Shown: positions 23,361 through 35,893 of the stretch, one piece after another
How positions within the stretch are numbered: position 1 is the first letter of the stretch
How the letters are laid out: each line of letters starts with the position of its first letter
Assembly: GCF_901709675.1 (NCBI RefSeq)
Contig: NC_051102.1
Coordinates: forward strand, 6,731,412-6,795,411
Reading direction: 5' to 3'
DNA from: Syngnathus acus
Taxonomy: Eukaryota; Chordata; Actinopteri; Syngnathiformes; Syngnathidae
DNA: 64,000 bases
The notes under the pieces: model-generated
The model's input: only the letters and a program-made list of their open reading frames with translations
Database searches by the model: none
What the model was told of the DNA's origin: nothing
Made by a program: the position numbers and the translations under genes

Positions 23361-26300
23361 ATGTTGTGTGATGCACGGCCCTGGCCGGGTGATGTGCCCC
23401 AGGAGTGGGAGGGCCCCCGGACGCTGTGCGACCTGTGCTTGGCTCAGGTGTGCCGCAGCCTGGAGCGGCTGTGCAGTAAGCGAGCAGACGGCTCTCTGCT
23501 GCTGGCCTCGGCCTTGCTCTTCCCTCAGCAGATAGCTGACCAGCTACTGCACAAGATGGCCTCAGAAGGTTCTTGTGCAATTTCTTTCTCTGCCTTCAAA
23601 TCCCCAATTTGACACCCAAGATATAGATTGTGAACATTGTTTTGCGTTTTTGTTTCCCTAGGAATAGTGAACGACAAAACCATTGGGATTTTCCACCAGC
23701 ACAAAGAGCTGCGTTTGAGCCGAGCCTGCCTGCGCCGCTGTCTGGTGTCGGCAGAAGCCTTCCAACTGGCCGTCTGCCCTCACCGGCTTCGAGAAGTGGA
23801 TGCGTCCTGGTCCCGAGGCGACATCAGCGGCGCTCAAATCGTCTCCGGCTTGGCGTCCAACCCGAAGTGTCGATCCAGCCTTTGGAAGCTCTCCCTGAAC
23901 GGGCTCCGTCTCGACTGGGCCGCACTGGCGGACGGCGGCGACGGTCTCCGCTCCCTGAAAGGCCTGCGGACGCTCAACCTCGCCGGCACCGACCTGAGCG
24001 ACGCTGTCTTAGAGGATGTCTGCTCTCTCCCTCAGCTGGAGAGCTTAGACATCTCCTGCACCGCCGTCACCAAGCTGACAGCTCTCCTCCGATGCAAGAC
24101 GACTATCAGGTGTTTGACGGCCCACTGCCTCCGGCAGCTGAAATCGACGGCGGACGCTTTGCTGTCCGTGCTCGGCCAGCTCGACGCTCTGAGACATTTG
24201 GACTTGTCAGACGACCACTTGACAGGACGGAGTGACGGAGATGTCGTTCTGCGTCTTCTGCGGGCCGGACCCGAGGTTCTTCCCTCCTTGGTGTCTTTGG
24301 ACTTGTCGGGCAGGAGGAGAATCAATGAGGCAGCGGTCGGTGCGTTTGTGGAAGCCAGGAAGGATCTGGTGTTCTTGGGCTTGCTGTCAACTGGAGTTTG
24401 CGCCTGCCCTGCCCTGTCGGCGCAAAAAAAACTCAAAGTAAGGATTTACCGCCTCAGCGCACATTTCCCGTTTGACTACGCATGTGTTCAGGTCACCGGA
24501 CAGGCTCACGAGAAGCAGTTGTGCGAGGCCCTCAGAAGGTACAGAGACAGAGCGTGTTTCACTCGAGAGGCCCTCTTCCATCTCTACAATTTGACCACCG
24601 ACTCGCAGAAGCCACACCCAGAAATGCTGGAGGTGATGTAGTCCATTTTGGGTTGCCATAAGTCAACATAGCTTATGGATGAGTCATTTTTGTGAACGGA
24701 AAGATCCATTTCACTTGATCATTGTGCATCCGAGTGAACGAGCCTGTTGCCCATTGCTCTCGTAGCTGGTGCTGAGGTCCATGCAGAGCCACCCTACGAG
24801 TCTGCACGTCCACCTGGTGGCCACGGCGTGCGTGTTCAACCTCACCGCTCAGGACCAGGCCGAGGCCATGCCTGTGGGCCTGCTTCGCTACGCCGTCACG
24901 CAGCTGCTGCACAGCATGAAGACCTTCCAACAACATACGCAGGTGGCGCTTTTTTTCCCACCGACTGTAAATTAGAACGACCTCACTAAAACAAAACAAA
25001 TAAATCAACAAACGCAACAACGACAGTCCATTGTTGCCTTTTTCTATGTTTCAGGTCCAAAAGAATTGTCTTCTGGCACTCTGCAGTGACTACATCCTCC
25101 AGGACGTCCCGTTTGACACGTCAGTTTATCTTCGCGCTGTTATGAAATAGTTGAGATCTGGGAGAGCATGAACAGGCCGTGTGTGCGTTCCTCATGCGTG
25201 CTGCGCTCACGCTTTAGGTATTTAGCAGCCACGCTGGTGATTAACTGGCTGAGCAGCCACGAAGATCCCACCCTTCAGAGGATGGCCGTCGCTGTCATCT
25301 CCATCCTGGTGGCCAAGGTCAAGTGGCATCACCCGTCGCCCTCTCTCGCTCTCTCTCTTGGCTCAAATATTTTCTGGTTTTGTTTTGTTGTCTTTGCAGT
25401 TATCCACAGCGGAGGTTGCAAAGCTCGGGGAAGATGTCTTCATCGTGAAGGTAAAGAGGAAGCGTTTCCCTCTCTTGTCGTGATTGCCACCAACTTTGGA
25501 TCCGCCCAACAGCAGTTGTTGGCTATCGTGCAGCAGAGGGCCATGTTGGGAGTGGTCGACTCCACTCTGAAATTTGCTTTAAGAGCTTTGTGGAACCTAA
25601 CCGATGAAATGCCCGTAGCGGCCCGCAACTTTATCCAGTGTAACGGCTTGGAGCTGTTTGAAGAAATTTTGGAGGTAGACATGCCCGTACACACGTGGCA
25701 ACCCAAAACCAGAGAAATTGTTTTGTTCATATTCCTTTTTTTTTTTGCAGTCCTACTACACTGAACCTTCCATTCAGCAGAAAGTTCTCGGGCTCCTGGT
25801 GGGTCGGGTCATTATTTCAATGGCTTCTTGAAACCTCGTGTAACTATATATGTATTTTTCAGAACAACATCGCAGAGGTGGAGGAGCTGCAGACGGAGCT
25901 GATGGTGGCAGACCTGTTGGAGCACATTGTCAGCCTCCTGCAGGACACCAAGGTGGAGATGGGGGTGCGCTACTTTGCCGGCGGCATTCTTGCTCACCTC
26001 ACCTCGCGGCCGGAGGCTTGGATCTTGGACGAGAAGCTTCGCAGCCGCATCCTCGAGCAGCTGGTGCGTGCGCAAATGTTTTATTTCATAAACGAAGCCA
26101 ACTGGATCTCATTGATGGCTTTTCCCCTCACAGCACGTCTCCATTGCAGCTTGGACCCATCTGGAGAAAGAAATCGTGTTTTACAGGTCGGACAGAGTTA
26201 TTGTGGAATTTTGATTGCGGCGCCGTACCTAATGGCGTTCGTGCTCGGCGTCACCTCTGCCTTTACGTTTAGGTCGTTGCGCCCGTTCTGCCACCTGCTT

Positions 26301-26603
26301 GGGACATGTCAACCCACGGGCGTGCAACTGTGGGCTGTGTGGGCCATTCATTTCGTCACCACGCAAAACGGTGGGTTCCGACTTCAGCTTTTTTTTGTAA
26401 TACCTCAACTGTACGTACGTTAGCCTGACTCCATCCTCCTCTCAGCTTTACATTACGGCTGGATGCTGGAGCGGGAAGGTGTGACCGAACGTCTGAAGGC
26501 TCTGGCTTCACATCCAGACTCTCACGCCATCATTAGGGGACTATCGGAGAGCATCTTGTTTCTGCTTGAGCGCCACAAAGGGGCGGAGCCTCACAGCTCT
26601 TAG
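23361..26603 (+). CDS. zyg11: ZYG11-family substrate receptor of cullin-2 E3 ligase, complete
   Basis: Thirteen exons: 23361-23568, 23662-24437, 24492-24632, 24766-24942, 25055-25119, 25218-25317, 25400-25450, 25513-25674, 25751-25798, 25863-26063, 26134-26186, 26273-26370 and 26446-26603. The total is 745 residues, against 744 in human ZYG11B. ZYG11B and its relative ZER1 are known receptors for proteins with exposed N-terminal glycine. Order: N-terminal VHL-box-like helix region (TLCDLCLAQVCRSLERLC), leucine-rich repeats in exon 2 (LPQLESLDISCTAV, LRHLDLSDDHL), and armadillo-like repeats from exon 4 onward (QKNCLLALCSDYILQDVPF, LRALWNLTDEMP, QQKVLGLLNNIAEVEEL, GVQLWAVWAI). The ATG at 23361 gives the family length; an in-frame ATG at 23289 would add 24 unmatched residues. 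Exons 1 and 11 have weak donors. ZER1 is a poorer match. Confidence 0.9.
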
Positions 26604-28684
26604 CAAAAAATGCAATCAAATCAAAGCAGAAATTGTTTGTGTGAACGAGAAAGAAAGATGGCCGCGTTTGTAGGTACAGATTAGATACATTGGCCAAATT
26701 CTGACGTAGTGATGAGTGAAGTTGTTCAACATTGAGGTCAAATTGTGTGGATCTGCTGAGGGCAAGCACAAATTGAATGCCTGACAGCAGTTTGCACATG
26801 TGGCCGCTAGAGGGTACTCGAGAGCTTTGGCTTCGGGGCTGATGGCAGTCAAATACGTATCAAGTTCACTCAACGTAGTTTTGCCACTTTTCTGAGTGAC
26901 ATGCCAAAATTGGGACTGCACTGCACACTCCAATTGGATTCATTAACCTCAAATCGAAGTTCTGACTTTCAAAGTTGGACTAAAAGTATTTTTAAGTATA
27001 AAATGTCACATTTGCATTCATCGCCAGAATTTCCATTGAAGCAAATCCACTTAATATGTTAACCAAAAAGCTTTGGGCAGATTTCCTTCTTTGGCTTTCT
27101 GCTTCTCCATTTGCACTGTTTAAGCTGGCTTAGCTGGCTGCTGACATCACACTCGTATCACTCTGATCTCTCTCTATTAAAAAACGCACCATCATCATTG
27201 CCCAAAACATCAAGTGTTCCTTTCAAACAGCAGGATTGAGACAGAAATAAAGATGTCACAAGAAAAGTGCCAAAAATATCTCGAGTAAAAATAAACAAAG
27301 CCTGAAGTGGAGGCTGAAAAGAGACCAGCTGCAGATAAGAGAGAGGGGAGAAAAAAGACATCTAAGAGCATTTCAGGCTTGAATAAAAATATAGCGGGAC
27401 CGAGTCCGTGTGTCTGTCTTGGTCCCTTCCAATTGCATTTTACGGATTTTGAATTATCTCACTGGTGCAGACGTCGCTATTGGATCGGAATAACGTCTGA
27501 ACCTGTCTGGGTGCAACCCATGCGCATTTGTCCCATTGTTGTGGAGAAGGCCACATTGTATGCTTTGGTGGCTGCACAGCGCCGGCAGGTTCTCAGCCCG
27601 TGAGCAGCAGCAAGCGACTTCCCGTTGCCCGTCAGAGGACAGCTCTTCTCGGATACCGCGTGTAGTTTCACGGCCGTTTTGTAGCTGATTTTGCCAGAGA
27701 TTAAGTCATTTCCATCCCCATTCCAGGCACACGTCCAAAAATCATTGCCCCAAAACTGGAAATACGGTATGATATAACAATAAGAACAGACACAGGCCAG
27801 GCCATTTTTTTGAAGGGGGAGGGGGGTCAAGTTTGATATCCAAGGCCACACCATGCAGAGTTGACATGTTTGCCACGGTCTGCCTAAGCATTTTATATAA
27901 CTTATGCTCATGCTAATTTGATGCTGTCACGTCAAAGCGGCAGTGATTATACATGACTTCATTTTTGCAACTGAAATGCAGGCTCCCACTTCCCGTGTCT
28001 AAATTTGTAAGTCATTCCGTTCCTCCATGAGAAGGATTTTCTTCCTATTCGGTGTGATGTTGATGAGATGGCCTATTATGGCGAGTTAGAGACGCTCACA
28101 CTTGATGTCACATTTCCCGGCGGCTATTCCGCCGTGAGTTGAGCAGTTCCGCACAAGTGTGCGGAAGCATTAACAGCTCACAGGCGGGGAAATTTTGACA
28201 TTTGTCCAATGACGGCCAGATGAAGTGTATACAATGAATGTACTGACCTACATATTAGCCTGCACGCATGGCTGTTTGCAAATGCATGCTGACTTTGGCT
28301 TTAATCAATAAAGAAAAATCCTTCTTGTACATATTTATTTAAAAAAAAAAAAAAAGATATCGCACGTATAGAGATATTGCACCAATAACTGAACACACAT
28401 ACACGCAGTGAAGTGCATTTTGTGTAAGTGAAAGGATTGTCATGCAAAAAATGACCTTCATGACCTTCTGGTCTCCAGTTACAGAGGTGACTGCTGCAAA
28501 CCAGAAAGAGCAGACACGCACACGTTCAGTCCTGAGTTTCTCCTTTCGAAGACTTTAATATAAAGTGTTACTTCGATTGAATGCTGCTTGGCGTGTTCCA
28601 GGAAGGTGAGTGCCAGTAAGAAGACACCAGGAAGCTGAAAGTGGAGAACCTTGCTGCTGCAATCATCGCTCTTATTTGCACCTG
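26604..28684. other. Spacer between the ZYG11 gene and lrrc52
   Basis: Tail-to-tail 3' ends. A plus-strand AATAAA at 27246-27251 could serve zyg11, and TTTATT at 28334-28339 could serve lrrc52. Otherwise I see no gene; open frames up to 144 codons lack recognisable similarity. Confidence 0.5.
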
Positions 28685-31600
28685 CTAAACAGTAACAGTG
28701 TGTTTTAACAAAGCATTCTCGTGGGTCCGCCCCGACTCCGCGGCCCCTTCGTCTTCCTCGTCCAGTTCCAGCTGCTCATCTCTCGTCTTGATATAGCGCT
28801 CGTAAACCACCATGATGACCCCCGTGACCCAGGCCAGTAAGGTGCCCGCTGCGAAGATGACAAAGCCGATGATGACGAAGAAAAGATAGTCCCAGGAACC
28901 CAAAGTGTGGCGGCACAACGTCCCAAGTTGGATGCCCGCCTCACCCAGGCGAAGGCCCTGCAGGTCGTCCGGGGAACTGCACATGGTCTGGCCTTCGTCT
29001 GTTTTACAAACACACACACCAGCATGGTGACTTTCAGCACAGTTTAAGTGTGTCTTCATTTGGAACACTTGCAAAGATCTCTGAGGAAACAAATGAGACT
29101 TTATGGTTCTTTCTGTTCTGGTGAACCATAAATAACATCTGAGAGGCCTTCAAGTTCGACCCGAGAGCTTGGTCAATAATTCAAAGGGGACTTACGGATG
29201 GTTTTGCAGCAAACATATTCACTCGGCTTCATCTCTACACGTGCTCAGCAACGGTTTCACATTGCTCCAATACCATAGCGTGAGCAAGCACCATCTTGAA
29301 TTACCGAGAAAAAACACACTTGGGTTAAATTATTCAAATCCCTGTTCTTCACAGCCACCTCTGTGCGTGTGCGCGCAACCAGAGAACAAAAGGGAAAAAA
29401 CTTGAATTGAGAGCTCGCTGCTCAAAAAAAAAAAAAAAAAAAAAGGTTCAGCACATGAATAGGGTGAGATAAATGTGACTAACAACAATAACGGGCGACA
29501 ACGACAAACTGTTTCCTGATATCTGTCTGGCTCCATAGCATAAAAAAAAAAAAAAAAAAACGGGCATCAAAACATGAGGGCTTTCCCGTTCCTCGGTGGC
29601 TGGGCTCTATTTCCAGAGCTCCCCCCCCCTTCCTGCCTTATATAACAGCGGAGGGAGCTGCTAATCTAAGCATGGAGGACGACACAGGAAAATCTGTTGG
29701 TTCCTTTCGCCAGCGTTCCGGCTTTCTCTTGCCATTGACGCGTCTCCTAAAGTGAAGGGACAATTTAAGCCTTAGGGTTAGGTTTAGGCTTCGGGTTAGG
29801 TTTGGGGTTAGGGTTAGGTTTAGTCTTAGGTTTAGGCTTAGGTTTAGGTTTAGTCTTAGTCGAGCAGCGCTCCAGTCTGGGCGGGAGACAAAGTGCTAAT
29901 AAAGAGATCTGGTCAGACGGAAGCGTAGCCCCGCTCCTTCTCCCTCGCCGGCAGCTGTCACCACGAGAGACTCGACTCCAAAGCAACTTAGACAAAAGGC
30001 ATGAATATAGGGCAGCTCTATCAGAACTCCTTTTGGACTTGGCCTAAGCTGCGGGCTTTGAGCGTGGGCCGGCTCATGTGTGGGAGCGAGAGAAGCAGGG
30101 GATGCCTTTTTAGCGTGAGCATTAGAACGCCAACGACCGGCTTCTTTGCTCACTAAGTCTCACTATAAATAGCAGCTGCCCTTTTACACACTCACACATG
30201 CACAGTAGTTCCAAAAACAAAGGCCAGACAAATGAGAAGCAGGACCATTCGTCCAGTTCAGTTCAATGTGGTAGGATGCAACTTTCAAATTACAGAGGAG
30301 ATGGGAAGGGCGGGGGGCTAAGCTTGGTTTGGCTGTATCGGTTGGGTTTTGAAGTGTACCGTCTATTTCCTAGGTGTCAAACTCAAGGTCCGGGGGGCAG
30401 ATACGGCCCGCCACATCCTTTTATGTGGCCGGCGATGACAAATCAAATTCATGTCAGTGCTTAAAATTGCAAATTGTCTTCACTTTTAAAATATTTTAGA
30501 TATTGCTAGCATTTTTTTTAACCATTTATCTTTTCATAATATTAGAATATTTTTTTACTTGTTTCAGATTTGAAAATTAGTTATTCATCAATTTATTGTG
30601 TCATCCTGTATATAATATGAGGCGTTCATACATTTATTTGGGTTGACAGTCATAATGGCCCTCCGAAGGAAACTATGACGACGATGCGGCCCGCAACAAA
30701 AATGAGTTTGACACCCCTGATCTATTTTATATGTTGACTTATACAGGTGATGGAAATTCTATCGTCTCCTTGCTGTCAACAAATGATTTGCTGCGGCGGG
30801 GGGGGCACGTTGTCCGAATGCCCTCTGTCACAACGCGCTCCGCCACGTTTTTTTTTCACCATGCGCACGTGCACCTGTCTCCGAAAATAGGGCCCAAAGT
30901 CTGTAGGAAGTTGACACCAAAGTAGATCATTAATTATACTGTACATTTCTTTAGATCAATAAATTGTTTAGTATCAATTTGTTATTTGTCAAAAAATATG
31001 AAATGGCAATATTGGGAGGCGATGCAACGAAATGACTTTCTAAAATGATTCCGCCCTACCAAATGATACACATTTGACATTATCTGACGTCCCAAAAGGC
31101 TCGTAGCGTCGATTGATTGATTGCCGAGAACCGAGCCTGCAAATATGAATGAAAGAGCAGAGTTGTGAGGATCACGTGGCCTTCCTGCCCATGCACCGTG
31201 CACCGTGAATCATGCACCTGCTCTTATCGAATGTCATCGTGCTCCACTTCCTTCACCTGCAGACACTTTGCAGAGCTCACCGAGCTTGCATGGAGCGCAC
31301 CCGTTTGCAAATATGCACCATGCTCTATTTTGTTTACACGTGTACCTGTCTCTCTCAAATAGTGATTGTTTCAGGCAGAGAAGTAAAACTTTGCCTACAT
31401 TGCCAACTAAACTACACCCCATGCCACTTTTTATTGGGTCACCGCCACAGTCCAAATGCTTGTGCTGCCTTGAGCCATTTTCCTGACAGTAAAGTATGCG
31501 CATATTTTGAACATTTCATTTACATTCTCTTCTTCGTTTTTAAGTTGTGGGGGAGCAAATAGATTTTGAAGCTGCCCGGTCTTGTCAAATCCGTGAGACG

Positions 31601-32633
31601 TTATTTACCAACAGCGGATGGCTTTGGCACAAATGTGTCAAGTTTGTGAAGCGGCGCTTGCATGATATATGACATCTGGATTCCTTGTCCCCTTGGACAA
31701 GATAAGCCAAAATGGGGGGGTGAACAAATGGATGGATGGCTGGATAATTAATTCAATGACATTTGACAGTTTAAGCGGTGGAACGAGATGACTTGTCAGA
31801 GTTTGCACGGTGAATCTGTTTTTAACGAAGTCAAATCTGCAGATTCGAAGCTACGAACGAAGGGGAGCCACCGTTACGTATTTAAATGAACTCTCGAAAT
31901 CTCGATTTACATAAATACAATTGTGGCTCCGCTCCTGGTTGATATACATATAGGAATAATGTTGGGAAAAAAAAAAAGAAAAACCTTGAAACTTGAAGCC
32001 CTCCAAGTGGACCCACACAGCCAGCTCCTCGGTGAAGCACTCACAGCTCCATGGGTTGCCACTGAGGCCCACTGAGCGCAGGGCAGGTAGCGAGATCAGG
32101 GTGCTGACGTTGAGCACCGTCAAGTTGTTCCGGCTCACATCGAGCACCTGGAGGGCCAGGTTCTCCGCAAAGGCGTCCCGGTGGATCTCAAAGAGGAACG
32201 GGTTATCCGTCATCCGCAGCATGACCAAACTGTCCAGAGGAGCGAAGGTCCTGTCCTCGATGCGGGTGAGGCTGTTGAACGAGAGGTCAAGGTAGGCTAA
32301 CTTGCGCAGATTCCCAAACGTGGACTGAGAGATCTCGCTCAAGGAATTGTTGCTGCAGTCCAGGTAGACCAGGTCCGAGAGGTAGTTGAGCGCCAGCGGC
32401 GGCAGCTCCTCGATCAAGTTGTTGGAGATGATGAGCTGCCGGGTGGCCAGGGGCAGGTCCGCGGGGAAGCTGCTTAGGTGCTGCCCAGCGCATTGAACCA
32501 CCAACTGCTCGTCGCACACGCAGCGCTCAGGGCAGCCCGGCGAGAGCAGCGGCGACGCGACCGTCCCCGTGCAAAGCAGGAAAGCGGCGGCGGCGACGAT
32601 CAGGAGCGCGCTCGGCTGCGGGGCAGGACGCAT
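28685..32633 (-). CDS. lrrc52: LRRC52-like leucine-rich repeat membrane protein (BK-channel gamma-subunit family), complete
   Basis: Two coding exons on the minus strand, 32633-31985 and 28998-28685, give 320 residues (human LRRC52 313). Relatives LRRC26/38/52/55 are auxiliary subunits that shift BK (SLO1/SLO3) channel gating. Order: signal peptide ([20 protein letters not shown]), cysteine cap CPERCVC, about six leucine-rich repeats ([42 protein letters not shown]), C-terminal cap NPWSCECF, then exon 2 with one transmembrane helix ([19 protein letters not shown]) and a short acidic cytoplasmic tail with ELDEEDEG. The FAAGT..AW.TGV pattern in the helix matches LRRC52 rather than its sisters, and mgst3 is its neighbour in human as here. 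The ATG at 32633 was chosen because it begins the signal peptide; an upstream in-frame ATG would bury it. The donor after exon 1 (GTTTTTC) is weak. Confidence 0.88.
29775..29862 (+). repeat. Degenerate TTAGGG-like tract
   Basis: Tandem hexamer-like units alternating TTAGGG, TTAGGT, TTAGGC and TTAGTC over about 88 bases. It is interstitial and diverged, with unique gene sequence on both sides, so it is not a chromosome end. Confidence 0.8.
30369..30719 (+). mobile_element. hAT-type miniature inverted-repeat element
   Basis: The left end CCTAGGTGTCAAACTC and the right end GAGTTTGACACCCCTG are imperfect inverted repeats. They are flanked by GTCTATTT (30361-30368) and ATCTATTT (30720-30727), an 8-base duplication with one mismatch, the size expected for hAT transposition. 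The body carries the GGCCCGCCACAT and TTTTATGTGGCC blocks common in fish hAT derivatives. At about 350 bases and without a coding frame it is non-autonomous. Confidence 0.8.
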
Positions 32634-33490
32634 GACACTGAGGCCGAGGGCTTCATCCAGCCCGCTCGGAGCGATCCGCGCGCGCTTACATTCTTCATGA
32701 ACCTCCGCCAGACGATGGTAAGAGCGACGCGGGGATCGTTTCCACAAAGGTCAGCGGAGACCGTTGCCCTTGGCTCGTTTGCGCGTAATGTTTCAGCTCA
32801 TCCTGTCAGCTGGTCCTGAACCCGACGCGGCGCGATGCAACGTGCACCCGATGGGCTCGCGCTGGTTGTCATACCTCGTGGATTTATGCCACAACACCGG
32901 GTGGCTTTCCTTCCTTCGCGCTTCCACTCCCACTGAGCGCGCTCACGACGTGCAACCCCGCTCCGCTCGTGCTGCGCGCGGTCACTTGTCATGTTTGGCT
33001 GTGGCATCCTCTCGCCTTTCCAGAGCCAACTCCGGTGAGGGGAGGGCTCCTCGCTCGCGGTCGAAGCATGTGCACGTATACGGAGCAGCGGCAACCAAAA
33101 TATTCCGTGTAATCCAATGCATTTACGAGTGAGCGCTTGTTTGCTTGCATGACCTATTTGCTCCACCGACTCACGGTGCGTGGCTTTCCCGTCATCTGCA
33201 CGTGCCTCTCATGTGTGTGTGCAGCCAGAAGCTCACGTTGATCGATCATGAAACATGCATGATTGTTGCGCACATGTGTGCACGCTCTTGCCTCAGGTGT
33301 GCGACGAAGTAGGCTACACTGTAGCATCACGTTGGACCTCAAAAGAGATTCACACGCGCGTTGAGCCACGATTGCTGAAGAAATAAAACAGAAATAAGAT
33401 TAAGAGTGTTTCATTATAATGAGGGAGACCAATATGGACAAGATACTAATAATAGCGGAATTACGCGAAATTGACGCACATTGAAATGTT

Positions 33491-33866
33491 ACAGATCGGA
33501 ATGGAGCAGGGCGACCAAATGCAGCTTGGACCAGGGTTGATTGAGGGAAAAGGTAGTTGGAAGGGAGGATGAGGGGAACAAGACCAACAGAACCAGCAAA
33601 CTAACATAACTTAACGGACCGACCGACAGACTGGCCAAGTGAAACAGAACTAACAAAGACAGGAACCAAGAAACAAAAAAGACATCAGACGACATCCACA
33701 ATCCGAAAGGGGACTGAAGGGCAGACAGGACTTAAATACAAGACAGGTAACAAGAGCTAGGTGACTGTGGTTACATTGATTGCGGTAACACAGGAGGGGA
33801 GGGGCGACGCGAACAGAAACCATGGCAACATAGACATAATAATGCACCCGGGGACGAGTCGTGACA
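33491..33866 (+). mobile_element. Dispersed repeat copy A (probable non-autonomous DNA transposon)
   Basis: About 370 bases, from GATCGGAATGGAGCAGGG to ACGAGTCGTGACA, closely matching the segment at 42455-42818 in the same orientation. This copy keeps the right terminus CGTGACA; the other keeps the complementary left terminus TGTCACG. This suggests short terminal inverted repeats. No transposase is encoded. Confidence 0.75.
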
Positions 33867-33978
33867 TGAAATGCAGTAAATGTGAGGGCTTGGACACAAA
33901 AAACACTCCGAAATAATAATAATAATGAATCAATCAATTGTATTTGTTTCAAACATGTAAACTATATCTCATCAATCA

Positions 33979-34016
33979 AATAATAATAATAATAATAATA
34001 ATCATCATAATAATAA
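33979..34016. repeat. AAT trinucleotide microsatellite
   Basis: A TAA/AAT tract with a few interrupting ATC units. Confidence 0.85.
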
Positions 34017-34500
34017 AGACGTGAATCCGCCAACGTGTCCGCCCCAAACACGTGCATGACTAGCCAATAATGTTTGTTGACATTTGGCTGCTGGCTGCAC
34101 CTTGCATGCGTCATGCAAGTCAAAGTGGGCAGATGCGGCCGGCTGGCTGCCAAGCAAAGCAGATGATGGGCGATGGGATGGGACAAGGTGGTCTCACTTG
34201 CAGTTCTGCTCGTGCACCCAGTCTGAAGCTATTCTTGCTCGCTTGTGTAGGTGTCGAAGTGCTGAATCAGACTCGGAGCGGCGCGTTGGAGGACGAGCAA
34301 GTGGCCACGATGAATGGGCGACAGATGTGCTGTTGAGAGAACGCTTGATAGGCATCAGAGCTTGTATCTGATGATTCTAATCCAAACTCAGTTATTGGGC
34401 GACAAATGTCGAACCAGTGGGGTTACGAGGACACCTAGTGGCGAATGCTTGCCAGTAACATATTTAAAAAAATACAGCACGTAAAATGTGTGTTATGTAC

Positions 34501-34625
34501 GGAAGTTTGTCCGCCACGCCCATAGGGTGCGCGCGTTACGCACTCGGAACAAAGTCACAGCTTGCTCCGCTTGCTGTGTTCTATTCCAGCTACTTGTGCA
34601 CGTATCGTCCTGCTTGGTCAGTCAG
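34501..34625 (+). other. mgst3: Probable 5' untranslated exon of mgst3
   Basis: A near-perfect donor (GTCAG followed by GTAAGTAC) has its last exonic base at 34625. The mgst3 coding exon has an acceptor ending at 35054, eight bases before its ATG, so an upstream non-coding exon is required. The left limit is arbitrary. Confidence 0.5.
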
Positions 34626-35062
34626 GTAAGTACTTTGCCCTCGTTTCTAATCACGGAGTAGATTCCATTGTCTTTGTTCTATTCAATGACGCTGTCGTCG
34701 TTTGACCTTTTTTGAAGGGCGGAGCACCATTCCGATTTCGCATTCATAATTTGAATGCAGAGATGAAGAGGCGAAAGTTAGAGTCGGTCCTCTAGTTTTT
34801 ACCCGTTTGTCTTTATGACATTTAGCATTGTTTTTTCGCGCAAATATTAGTTGTGACTTTCCTGCTGCTTTGTTTGTTGAACTAGCCGCACAAATTGGAG
34901 TCACAAGCTAAGTCCGTCGTAAGCCGAGGACTCTTTACAGTGTATATTACTGACGATTACGTCATACGGAACAAAAACGTTAGTTTCTCCTTCACAATCC
35001 CAATGTAGCTATTTGCACTTGAAGCTATCAAACTGTCTTGTTTGTTTCCTTCAGGTGTCAAA

Positions 35063-35893
<831 letters not shown>

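Larger units (their letters stand above)
28999..31984. other. Intron of lrrc52, rich in repeats
   Basis: About 3 kb. It contains poly-A runs (29422-29444, 29542-29560), a telomere-like degenerate tract (29775-29862) and a hAT-type miniature element (30369-30719). No exon is recognisable. Confidence 0.6.
32634..34500. other. Upstream region shared by lrrc52 and mgst3
   Basis: The two genes diverge across about 1.9 kb. The lrrc52 side (32634-33080) is GC-rich. A dispersed repeat copy sits at 33491-33866 and an AAT-type microsatellite at 33979-34016. No additional exon was recognised. Confidence 0.5.

Noticed and set aside
29775-29862. Possible chromosome end because of TTAGGG units
   Set aside because: The tract is short, degenerate and inside an intron with genes on both sides.
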